Part shown: positions 18,742 to 27,552 of the stretch, piece after piece
Layout: each line of letters starts with the position of its first letter
How positions within the stretch are numbered: the stretch's first letter is position 1
NCBI RefSeq assembly: GCF_964019385.1
Contig: NC_088645.1
Span: forward strand, 24,049,233-24,113,232
Direction of reading: 5' to 3'
Length of the DNA: 64,000 nt
Source: Sycon ciliatum
Taxonomy: Eukaryota; Porifera; Calcarea; Leucosolenida; Sycettidae
Translations under genes and position numbers: made by a program
The notes under the pieces: generated by a model
What the model was told of the DNA's origin: nothing
What the model saw: the letters and a program-made list of their open reading frames with translations, nothing else
The model's database searches: none

Positions 18742-19480
18742 TTGTTGTTTATTTATTTTACATCGCATGGCAAACGGGCAGTTCTGCCCAATATTATGAA
18801 AGCGATGACAACCAGTAAGAAGAGTCAGAAATGAAGAGAAAATAAATGAAAATAAAAATACGAAAACGGAAGTAGCAATGAGGGGAGGCAGGGTCAAGAC
18901 GAGCAGAAAAAATGGATCTCAAATTTACAAGTCGGGTCATCGTAGCATGATTTTATCGAGTCTCATCAGCAGGTTACGAAAGCCATTACATTTAACCGAA
19001 GTAGAATACGCGTAGCATGCGTTTGAATTCACGGACAGATACTATGGACTTCATGCAGTCGGGCAGGCCATTCCAGAGTCGGCAGCTGGCTAGAAGCGGT
19101 CGGCATGCGCCAGAAGCACTGTGGGCCAGGGGGAGGGGAAGGTTGCGTCCCAATTGACCTCGAGTGGTCATGCCTGTCGGTGGGCCTTGCAATACAATTC
19201 GGGACGACAACAGCTCACTGACGATTCCAGAACGGATTCTAAATGTCAGGAGTCGGAGCTTGCATTCCCCTCGTTCCAGCACTGGGCAGACACCCAGCCT
19301 GGTGTACAGGGGAAGAGTGTGGGCCAATGGGTGCTCATCGACCACGCAACGGATGCAACGTTTATCCAGTTTGGCTACTGTGTTCCGCTGCTCAGCGGAC
19401 AGTCCTGGGAGAAACGCATTCGACGCATATAGAATATCCGGTATGACAAGGGCAGAGTAATACAGCATCGCCTGCCGCAC
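18742..19480 (-). mobile_element. LINE 3' end (5'-truncated)
   Basis: A minus-strand ORF2 tail, a 3' UTR and a terminal AAATAAATAAACAACAACAA tail, typical of CR1/L2-type elements that end in short repeats rather than poly(A). Confidence 0.7.
18992..19480 (-). pseudogene. LINE ORF2 C-terminal fragment
   Basis: About 162 codons reading MRQAMLYYSALVIPDILYAS, ...VAKLDKRCIRCV..., LGVCPVLERGECKLR, then LWNGLPDCMKSIVSVREFKR and a stop. The pattern 'Y..L.IP.L.Y...' then 'R.WN.LP......V..FK..L' is the usual region after the reverse-transcriptase catalytic core in CR1/L2 LINEs. The polymerase is missing. Confidence 0.75.
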
Positions 19481-19687
19481 TGTTAGGCAGTGCCGGATCT
19501 GGCCTGTGCTCTGGATGGCAGTCGTGAGTCAGTCAAGTGTCAAGTAAAGTCGGCGGAATAGCGCGAGCTCCGGTGTGGGGAGCAAACCCTTTTATAATAA
19601 TAATAATAATAATAATAATAATTTAAACAATCGACGAGGAGACAATAGTCGTAAAATGGCAATAAATAAGATAAATTGTGCACTCAT

Positions 19688-20033
19688 AAAAAATTTAAAA
19701 AAAAAAATTTCACGGTTCGCGTGAGACTCGGCTGGAAGCCGGGTTTTCCGCATCCGTAGGAACGCCACCACCCTTCAAGGATCAAGGCGCAGATGCAGCT
19801 CCTAAAGCGGTGGGAGGTGAGTAGATCAGCTCACCAGCAAGTGGTCAAAGACCGAAAATCCCATTCACTGCATCCATGTTTTCCTCGTGCCAGGCCACGA
19901 GTTCCCAATTAACTGTGGGTCGCAGCACGGCTGGAAAAAATCCTTCCGCTTCCAAGCAGGGCTTGAACCACCCTCTGTTTCTCAATCATGGTCTTACTCT
20001 TAGACCATCCCACTATGCCTGCCTGCTCTCGTG
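19688..20033 (-). mobile_element. tRNA-derived SINE
   Basis: The element is flanked by a 12-bp target-site duplication, GTGCACTCATAA (19677-19688 and just after the element, within 20033-20045). On the minus strand it begins with a tRNA-like head, A box TAGTGGGATGG and B box GGTTCAAGCCC, followed by a tRNA-unrelated body. It ends in a T/A-rich tail (AAATTTTTTTTTTTAAAT type) at 19689-19710. Confidence 0.75.
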
Positions 20034-20067
20034 CACTCATAACAACAGCAAAAATGAAGAAAGTCAA

Positions 20068-20105
20068 GTTCCATAACGTTTTCTTGTGACTGTCATCAGT
20101 GGAAC
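20068..20105 (-). ncRNA. hammerhead ribozyme motif (PLE-A2, left)
   Basis: Same sequence as the PLE-A1 motif: stem I GTTCCA/TGGAAC, CTGATGA, GAA, AACGTT, A at the cleavage site. Confidence 0.7.
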
Positions 20106-20302
20106 GCCGTCACATAAAAATGTAATAACTAAAACACACACTTATATACATGTAGCTAATATGGTTTCAGGTAGAAATACAGCAGCTAACAAGTACAAAA
20201 AGCGAAGTTTGCACCTTTGTAATGTGTGAATATAGTGTATGTGAGAAAGGTAGTGGCAGATGAATGTGATACTGTGTGAATGAATGTAATGGTGCGTGTG
20301 TA

Positions 20303-20477
20303 TTATTTGAAGAGTGTGAGTGATACAACGTTTTCTTTCTGTTTACATAGCACAGGGTCACGAGTACGAATATACACAGCTTCCAACACCTGCAGTTGCT
20401 TGAAGAAACGTGCGCAACGAATAACACTAAACCAGGAATCGTCAAACACCTTACGACATTCTGGACTGGACACCAAA
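20303..20477 (-). pseudogene. PLE family A C-terminal nuclease fragment
   Basis: About 58 codons: SPECRKVFDDSWFSVIRCAR, ...LEAVYIRTRDPVLCKQKEN, VVSLTLFK, stop. Apparent longer frames across the centre (84 aa each way) are antisense of the palindrome. Confidence 0.7.
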
Positions 20478-20650
20478 TGCTTTCCAGTCCAGAATGTCGT
20501 AAGGTGTTTGACGATTCCTGGTTTAGTGTTATTCGTTGCGCACGTTTCTTCAAGCAACTGCAGGTGTTGGAAGCTGTGTATATTCGTACTCGTGACCCTG
20601 TGCTATGTAAACAGAAAGAAAACGTTGTATCACTCACACTCTTCAAATAA
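20476..20650 (+). pseudogene. PLE family A C-terminal nuclease fragment (mirror copy)
   Basis: Mirror of the minus fragment with an identical protein, from the other arm of the head-to-head pair. Confidence 0.7.
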
Positions 20651-20960
20651 TACACACGCACCATTACATTCATTCACACAGTATCACATTCATCTGCCAC
20701 TACCTTTCTCACATACACTATATTCACACATTACAAAGGTGCAAACTTCGCTTTTTGTACTTGTTAGCTGCTGTATTTCTACCTGAAACCATATTAGCTA
20801 CATGTATATAAGTGTGTGTTTTAGTTATTACATTTTTATGTGACGGCGTTCCACTGATGACAGTCACAAGAAAACGGTATGGAACTTGACTTTCTTCATT
20901 TTTGCTGTTGTTATGAGTGCACAATTTATCTTATTTATTGCCATTTTAATAATAATAATA
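20477..20960 (+). mobile_element. PLE family A, copy 2 plus (5'-truncated)
   Basis: Right arm of the second family A inverted pair. It ends at AATAATAATA next to the inverted hammerhead element at 20978. Confidence 0.8.
20848..20885 (+). ncRNA. hammerhead ribozyme motif, altered stem III (PLE-A2, right)
   Basis: Stem I GTTCCA/TGGAAC and core CTGATGA are intact, but stem III reads AACGGT, so the palindrome found in the other three family A motifs is broken by one base. Confidence 0.65.
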
Positions 20961-20977
20961 ATTATTATTATTATTAT

Positions 20978-21335
20978 TAAAGAACTCTTCCTCTCCTCTC
21001 CTCCATGCGCTCTCACAGCCGACTCAGTGCTACCCTCAGTAGCCATTACACACACCAACCAAGGAAGGGTTGCAGGTAGATACTGAAAAAATTCCTCCTG
21101 ACAGCTGTTTCTTCCCCCATATTTTATAGTATAAATCTGACCATCTCCACCTGATATCATCCTATTCAATATCACCTTTTCTGATGATCCTTATGAAGGC
21201 GAAACAGCTGTCAGGAGGAATTATTTCAGTATCTACCTGCAACGCTTCCTTGGTTGGTGTGTGCAATGGCTACTGAGGGTAGCACTGAGTCGGCTGTGAG
21301 AGCGCATGGAGGAGAGGAGAGGAAGAGTTCTTTAC
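20978..21335. mobile_element. inverted hammerhead-bearing element, unknown family
   Basis: Arms 20978-21111 and 21201-21335 are near-perfect reverse complements, with CTGACAGCTGTTTC at the inner end of the left arm. The right arm begins exactly at the GAA of a hammerhead core. AAT/ATT microsatellite flanks the left side. No protein is recognised. The arrangement is like the PLE pairs, so a PLE 3' end or a retrozyme-like element is plausible. Confidence 0.7.
21175..21218 (+). ncRNA. hammerhead ribozyme motif
   Basis: Stem I CCTTTT/AGGAGG (6 pairs, two G-T). CTGATGA at 21181-21187. Stem II CCTT-ATG-AAGG with a mismatched closing pair. GAA at 21201-21203. Palindromic stem III ACAGCTGT. C at the cleavage site (21212). 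Confidence 0.7.
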
Positions 21336-21393
21336 ATTTTATTGGCCGAATAGTACCGTTCACCATTTGAAATAATAATAATTATTATTATTA

Positions 21394-21690
21394 TTTGAAA
21401 CTCGGGTCAGTTTGTCAGTTTTGTGCCTAGTTGTTGCACTTTCTGACTGTATATAGTATCTAGTTACAGTGGTGGAGAGTTACTCTTAACTCGTTTCCAT
21501 ATGTCCTTTTCCTTTCTACTTTTATTATTGGCTCAATACCCGAGTTTCAAATTGCACACCTGATGAGCCGTCACGAACCATACGGCGAAACGTACGTCGT
21601 GTGAAACAACTTGTTTTGTAGTCAACTAGTCCATCACAATGTCATGCATGAGGAGTACTGTAGGAGTTTAGATTTCGGCTTGTACAATTC
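21394..21690 (+). mobile_element. hammerhead-bearing element 3' end
   Basis: It starts after an ATT tract and holds the inverted pair TTTGAAACTCGGGT (21394) / ACCCGAGTTTCAAAT (21537), then a complete hammerhead, and abuts a truncated LINE at 21691. A short related piece (ACCCGAGTTTCAAAT) lies at 37990. No protein is seen. Confidence 0.65.
21555..21603 (+). ncRNA. hammerhead ribozyme, canonical
   Basis: Stem I CACAC/GTGTG (5 bp). CTGATGA at 21560-21566. Stem II GCCGT/ACGGC (5 bp, 10-nt loop). GAA at 21587-21589. Palindromic stem III ACGTACGT. Predicted cleavage after C21598. Every element of the hammerhead consensus is met. Confidence 0.92.
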
Positions 21691-23036
21691 GTTCGGTAGT
21701 TTCGCGGTTCAGAGCGGTCCCCGCCCTTGAAAAGTGCTCTGACGGATGCATGCTTGAAAAGCGCAGGAAACGTACTCTCCTCAATAGATGCCCTGAGAAG
21801 AGCACACAGGGAACCTGCCATCACTTCATAAGTGTCCTTGGTATGTCTGTGAAGCAGGCCATTGAGTAACTGCCATTGGCCCCTGGGCTGTTTACGGACG
21901 GACATGAATTGATGTTGATAGTACTGGGAGCGGAGACGCCTGTTCATTAAAGTTCCCTCGCGCCGAACTCGACGATATTCTTCTAAAGCTGCTGGGTCAC
22001 TCGCTTTCTTACATGCTCGGCGATGGAGGTACTGTCGATGTGCCAATAGAAAACGTAGCTCAGGAGTGATCCATGGCTTAGGCGATTTCTTGTGTAGCTT
22101 TATGTTCTTGACCACATATGGATCGAGGTCATCAAGGACACCTCCAATGCTACCGTGCCATTTATCCACGAGTTCATCAACGCCAGTGCTAGCAGTGACA
22201 TGCCGTCCTGTCTCAGTGAGGGCCGAACCAATCCTGTCAGACAGATCATCAAAGTCCAGGGTGGAAAGCGGTTTCTTTCTAGTCCTAACTCGGAGGTGAC
22301 CTGGTCTGTCAAGGTGGCATTCAAGGTCTAGACTAGCTTTCACGGCAAAGTGATCGCTAATTGGATCAGGCATTACACTGACATCAACAGCTACAAGGTC
22401 GCCAGTGATACAAATAGGGTCCAAACATGAATCGGAGCGGAATCTAGTTGGCTCTGTTACAACGTTATGAACACAGTGGGTTGCACACATGTTTCGGAAG
22501 TGAGCGGGAGCTTGATCAGACAAGCAATGGACATTAAGGTCGCCGAGAATGCATAATGAGTTGTGCTTCAGGCTTCGTGTTACGTTGTCTATGTAGGCGG
22601 TGAATATATCCCAGAATCCTACCCCTGATGAAGGGGGTCGGTAAACACATATCAGTGGTAAACGCCAAGTGACGTGTCCAGAGCTGCGAAATTCAAGCAG
22701 CGCACTCACTGCTTCTAGTTCACTGTCACACGGACTCAAATTGATATGCATGTACGTCATCGGTATAGTGCTACGAACATATATTAGCACACCACCTCCG
22801 CCTTTCCCTCCGCCTCTGTCTCGTCGAATGTGGTCGTAGCCTTGCAATGCAATAAACGAATCTGCAATTGAAGTGTCTAGCCAAGTTTCGGTAATGCATA
22901 GTATGTCCAATGTATGAGTAATAATTAAATCCTGTATATACAATAACTTGTTCCTGATACTACATATATTTATGTGACAAATATTTAATTTAGAATGCCA
23001 GTGCGTTGTTGGGGTATCGGATTGACTGGAGTCCAT
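21691..23036 (-). pseudogene. LINE ORF2, AP endonuclease part only
   Basis: About 445 codons. Endonuclease motifs are LNICHINICSIRNKL (N-site), CITETWLDT (catalytic E), GGGGVLIYVR, LGDLNVHCL (DxN) and ISDHFAV (SDH). An inter-domain region follows and the frame reaches RALFKGGDRSEPRNYR, the start of reverse-transcriptase fingers (normally RPISVLP next). There it runs into foreign sequence. Known role: nicks target DNA for primed reverse transcription. Without the polymerase this copy cannot move by itself. Confidence 0.85.
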
Positions 23037-23066
23037 GCCAGCAGCTGCCGTTCCACTTTCGCACCC

Positions 23067-24160
23067 CTAGGTGGTCTTTGAGAGATGCATGGCGATTTCT
23101 TCGTCTGTCATGGCTTTGCCCTTCAACATGATCACGCATCTAGGCAGAGTACATCGGATGCCATTCTGTCGCAGTTTCCGAAATGTAGGCCAGACGTCAT
23201 TTCGCTTAGATTGTTCAGTACGAGTGAGATCATGGGACACGTAAACAGGGTTGCCACCTGTAACTGCTTCTTGCTTCTTTTTCATGAGGAGTTCCTTTCC
23301 ACTTTTGGAGAGGCATACACGTACAGGGCGGGGCTTGCTGGGAGCTGTGCCGGATCCGTTTGCTGTGTTACGCCTCCCCAGTCGTTCTGCACTAAATATG
23401 TCAGACGATCTGACCCCGCCCGGGATCAGTTCACGAACTGTCTGCACCAATGCACCCTCCTCTACAGCTTCAGGAACTCCCCGCAGGACTACGTTATTGG
23501 AACGTGCTATCTGCTCAGCCTGCTCCTCAAAGTAAGTTTGTGCCATATTTGGGGTGGATTGTGCAACCTCCCCCAGTCTAGTCGCCAGCCTGTCTACCTC
23601 CTGCCGGAGCCCAGCAATGGCGGATTTCCCGCCATTCCCTGGAGAATCACTGATGCATGTAGCAGACGCAAGCCGTGCCACTTCAGTCGTCAATTTCTCG
23701 TTCGCGGAACGGAGCTCCTGCAGGTCGCTCTCCGCTCCTGCCACTTTCTTTTCCACGTTAGCCAATCTCTCGTCAAAAGGCGACATCAGTTCCCTCATAT
23801 TTCTCGCCAAGCCAACTCCGAGGCAAATGTCTTTAGTAGGTACATTACTTTGTCCAGAGGGACTGATTCATTAGGACTTACGCCAGTTACGGGCCTGTCT
23901 GTGCCAGGTAGGCGAGCCGATTTTGGAATGGCGATCGGCCTGACAGTGGTGGTGCGACTCAGCTCCTCAGCTTCCGACCCAGAAAGCATCAAGCTCTCCG
24001 CTGGGCTTGCCGGTTTGGCCTTGCAGCCAGCTCTTCGGCCCATCTCCTGGACGGGTGTTGGGGATACCATGTTAGGGCTCCCAGTAGGGGTTCCCACCCT
24101 CTCACGACCAGCATGAGGGGGGGATACCCGACGCAAAAAATTCTTCACTGCACTCGACAT
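23067..24160 (-). pseudogene. LINE ORF1 (L1-ORF1-like RNA-binding protein), one frameshift
   Basis: Start ATG at 24160 (MSSAVKNFLRRVSPPHAGRE). One frame runs to about 23800, where a one-base shift is needed to enter the second frame (ARNMRELMSPFDERL...). Then come a coiled-coil stretch (NVEKKVAGAESDLQELRSA, EKLTTEVARL) and a C-terminal part with NNVVLRGVPEAVEEG, AERLGRR, KPRPVRVCL and DVWPTFRKLRQNGIRC. This order resembles L1-type ORF1 proteins with an RRM-like core and a C-terminal domain, which coat the element RNA. It ends 30 bp before ORF2 starts. Confidence 0.75.
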
Positions 24161-24161
24161 T

Positions 24162-24194
<33 letters not shown>

Positions 24195-24302
24195 TTATTA
24201 TAAACAGGCATAGTGGTGGCCTGCGGATGCGAAGGCTAGTTTGTGTGTTTCTGAACATTCAAGCGATGCCGACGCGGATCCCGCGAATATTATTATATAA
24301 TA

Positions 24303-24645
24303 GAGAGGTTCTGCTATACGTGAAACGTAGAGAAATCACGTAGAGAGCAGGTGTCTGGGTTAGAGTCTACGGCTTCGCGTGTTTTGGCTCCAGATTTCTA
24401 CGCGGAGATGGGGTTCTCTACGTTGTGTGGCACACGCAGAGAAAATGCGTACGGATTTGCTGGGTATCGATCAACTGCTTGCAGAAAACTGCCAAATATG
24501 GAAGGGGAAATTCCCAGTACACATTCCACGTGACTTCTCTAGGTGAAACGTAGAGCAGAACAGCATTTCTTTACGTTACGGGAACGCGAAGAAAGTTCGC
24601 GTGATTCTTTGCGTCGCGTTCCCAACACGTAGAGCAGAACCTCCC
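24303..24645. mobile_element. MITE, TIR GAGAGGTTCTGC, TAATA-flanked
   Basis: Terminal inverted repeats GAGAGGTTCTGCTATACGTG and its near reverse complement end the element. TAATA stands on both outer sides (24298-24302, 24646-24650), which could be a 5-bp duplication or a TA duplication in AT-rich DNA. There is no transposase. The first bases match the MITEs at 38174 and 59975. Confidence 0.8.
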
Positions 24646-24679
24646 TAATAATAACACATGGTACGTACGGAGGGCATCA

Positions 24680-24795
24680 TGGCTGATTTATGCCCTAGTG
24701 CGTAGCCCGAGGTCGTGCACCGTAGCCCAAGGGCCGCAGGCCCGCGGGCTACGGTGCACGACCGAGGGCTACGCACTAGGGCATACAATCAGCCA
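24680..24795. repeat. GC-rich long hairpin
   Basis: Arms 24680-24728 and 24746-24795 are nearly perfect reverse complements (CCCTAGTGCGTAGCCC... and mirror). The loop itself contains GGGCC..GGCCC. Possibly a foldback MITE core. Confidence 0.85.
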
Positions 24796-24858
24796 TAATG
24801 CACGACGCACCATATATATATGGCCATGTGTTTATTATAGTTCATACACAGTCCTGGT

Positions 24859-24878
24859 GATGTCCTAGATAGGACATC
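24859..24878. repeat. 20-bp near-palindrome, copy 1
   Basis: GATGTCCTAGATAGGACATC: arms GATGTCCTA/TAGGACATC around GA. An identical 20-mer lies 1,028 bp downstream at 25887-25906. Confidence 0.8.
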
Positions 24879-25886
24879 ACGGAACCCAGCATGTCCCAGC
24901 ATACATACTATGCTGTTCCCATAGTAATCGTGACACGTGACTCAAAACTTTGTGTCGCGGCCGAGGAAGATGAACATGTCGCACTCAAAACAAACGCAAC
25001 GAAGGCCTTTCGTCTCAAAAGTAATTACAAGTTGTCGTTCTCCTGGCGGCTTGCCTCAAGCGAGTCGAGATTCGTATCTTGCCTCTTGCCTTCACGAATT
25101 TTATTTTCCTCGTTGTGGAGTACGCCTGGACAAAGGAACTGGCAAGCGAATCGTTTTGGTCGCATTGAAAATTGCAAGTGCACAAGGGATTGGCGAAGCA
25201 ATTTATTTGTGTTCGCACTTTCAGCAGAGCAGTAGCTGCTGCTGCGATAAAGTTTTTACTTTCGCCATTGGTTTCAGGCAGCAGAAGGATCTGGCTGAAA
25301 GCGATGGCGATACGTCCATGACCACCACGTCCTGGGTTGATATCCAAGAAAGACCGTCCCAGGTCCAGTTTTAGCCAAGAGCTGTCGTATCCAAGAAATC
25401 AAAACGCCAACAGCAAGCTTTGGCCAAATAATATCTTCCAGGCAGTAATTTACGGGCCTAGCGCCTGCTGCCTCGTCTTCCTCCTCTGCATGGCCAGGTT
25501 TGGGGCGAAATGAACGCACGGGGCGTGAACATGGTGAAGAAACATTCCAAAGGCAAAACATTCAAAATTAGAACCAGTCGTTTCCAAAGAAGCGCCGCGT
25601 GGCTACGAGAAACCCCACATGAAATCCCCAAACGAAAACGGCCATTCGGTCGGGTATTCGATGGAGAATCGAATATACACTACCTCAATCCCCGCCGATG
25701 TCTGATATTCTCCGCCTATTCCCTCAAACTTGACCAATTCGGAAAGAAATCCATCGCCATTACGATCGTGCATCCTCCACATACATTCAGAAATGCTCAC
25801 GCAGCACTTCTTTTCATCGCGTGTGCGCGACCGACGCTTCCATGACAACTCTGGGACAGGTAACCAATCAGACTCATTCAGAGTGC

Positions 25887-25906
25887 GATGTCCTAGATAG
25901 GACATC
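25887..25906. repeat. 20-bp near-palindrome, copy 2
   Basis: Identical to 24859-24878. With that copy it could bound an element of about 1,050 bp. Confidence 0.8.
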
Positions 25907-26785
25907 TCCCCGACTGATACATGCCACGTGCCTAGTTGTAGACAAATAAGGCAAACATGGTCAAGGGAGGAGGAAGGTTCCAATCAGCTGTCATATGAAT
26001 GAAGGGTCGAACAAGATCGGAAGAAGCTTTCTCCGTGGAATGATAGAACGTTTTGTGTCAGATTTACTTGCAGTTCCAGGAATATGTCCTTGCATTTTGG
26101 TGTTAGTGTTGCCTATTGGGCGGTACGGAAGTTAGCTGATTCGCTGCTGCTTTGGCGTTAACGTTGGCCGCAAACATCCTTGACCAAGGGGCACTAGTAA
26201 TTAGACTAGTTTTGAGAGTACATTGTAAGTGTTCTTATTCGGAACAATGATACTTTTTCACATACATGTACATCTGAGATTTTGTTCGCATTGCTTTCAG
26301 TTTACTTGAGGTCCATGTGTACACTGGACAATCATGTAGCTAGGTACATTTGAAGTACAATGTAGATGTAACTGTATATTTTGTAGGAGTTCGAGATACA
26401 ATCTGATCTCTTCCAGATAGGTAACTTTGTGATGCATGTTCACCTGTTGACTTGTTCGTCTCAATTGACTTGAATTTAGTAATGCATGGTAATGACATGC
26501 TGTGTGCTATTGTCACGTTGTTATAAATTACTTCTCCTATGTCGACATTGCTAGTAAAATATAAATGTTTTGGACGGTGCACGTTAGTAGTTTCGTTTTG
26601 TGTGGTGTGTGCGAGTGCATGTGGTGTCCTTAGGCTTAGGAATGGTCCCATGTGTTCTATGTGCGCTGGAGTACTGCCAATTATGTACCAGGTCACTGCC
26701 CAAAAGGCATGGCTTGATGCATATTTGGCAGTGCACCAGCGTACGTAGTACGCCTGAGGTCATTCCTAATGGGCATGGGTACGCC

Positions 26786-26821
26786 GTACCCGGGCATTAT
26801 CGTCTGATAATGCCCTGGTAC
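26786..26821. repeat. short hairpin
   Basis: GTACC-C-GGGCATTATC, loop GTCT, GATAATGCCC-T-GGTAC: 15 pairs with one mismatch. Confidence 0.8.
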
Positions 26822-27112
26822 GGTGCTGCTCTGATTGGCCAAATGCTAGCAACGACCTGACAACAGGCACGTGACATGTATGAAAACGAGTTCTCCGCAG
26901 GGACTCTGACGAATCCTCGAACCCAGGTGACGAATCTGCATTCGTTTCGTATCCGTCCGCGGGATGCGAAAGGTCCCTAGTGTTACTTCTCGGCGCGTAC
27001 ACGCAGTCAGGTTTTTGGAGAAATTTGAACCCACGGCCACGTACATCGAAGTACTAGGGTCGCTCGGAAAAATGCTGGGGGAGATACGCACGTTCATACA
27101 AAAAGTCGTATA

Positions 27113-27140
27113 CCCCCCCCCCCCCCCCCGGGGGCCCCCC
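27113..27140. repeat. C17-G5-C6 homopolymer tract
   Basis: Seventeen C, five G and six C in a row. It can form secondary structure and is a likely place for sequencing length error. Confidence 0.9.
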
Positions 27141-27552
27141 TCTCCATACCACGTCAAGTCTCCCGTTTCCTCTGCTCCCGTTTTCACCCCGTATATATAC
27201 TGGTATACCAGGTATACTGGTACTGTATACGGATCATCATGACAACCGACCAAAAACTCCTTACGTGGACGTAGACGCAGCGCTTTGTACCATGCTGTGA
27301 TGACAGCCTTATGCGCGGGCATATGGGCTTATACGCGGGTGGGCTTATCCGCGGGATTCTACGGTAACTAACTTTTCTTCCTTTGCCGTAAAGTCCTTCC
27401 TGTTCACCTGGCTCACAGAGTTGTATGGTTCGGAGAGGCTAAAGGACAGTTTGCTTGTCACAACCTTGTCAAGGAAAAACGCCATTGGACATTCCCTGAG
27501 GTGTCCGCTTTTGCCATTCCGGCGCTGGATAGTGAATCAGTGTGGGTTCAGA

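Larger units (their letters stand above)
19620..20476 (-). mobile_element. PLE family A, copy 2 minus, interrupted by a SINE
   Basis: Minus-strand PLE tail like 2289-2774 with the same CGACGAGGAGACAATAG end. A 345-bp SINE splits it at 19688. Confidence 0.8.
21691..24160 (-). mobile_element. LINE (L1/CR1-like two-ORF type), 3' half missing
   Basis: Minus-strand element with an ORF1, then ORF2 endonuclease. ORF2 stops where the hammerhead element begins, so the reverse transcriptase is absent. A 29-base A tract (T on the minus strand) lies just upstream of the ORF1 start. Confidence 0.8.
24907..27420. other. no gene recognised
   Basis: Open frames of up to 158 codons occur on both strands, but none shows a domain, a start context or a repeat pattern that I recognise. 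A second 20-bp near-palindrome is at 25887-25906, a hairpin at 26786-26821 and a C tract at 27113-27129. A host gene's upstream exon or promoter for 27553 could lie in the right part. Confidence 0.4.

Noticed and set aside
18950-18975. Hammerhead candidate on the minus strand (CTGATGAGACTCGATAAA)
   Set aside because: No GAA core after a stem II; the match is limited to CTGATGA.
20280-20786. 168-aa frames on both strands at the PLE-A2 centre
   Set aside because: Mirror-image artefacts of the palindrome; only the short nuclease ends are coding.
23085-24116. 343-aa plus-strand frame
   Set aside because: Antisense to LINE ORF1; no domain and biased composition.
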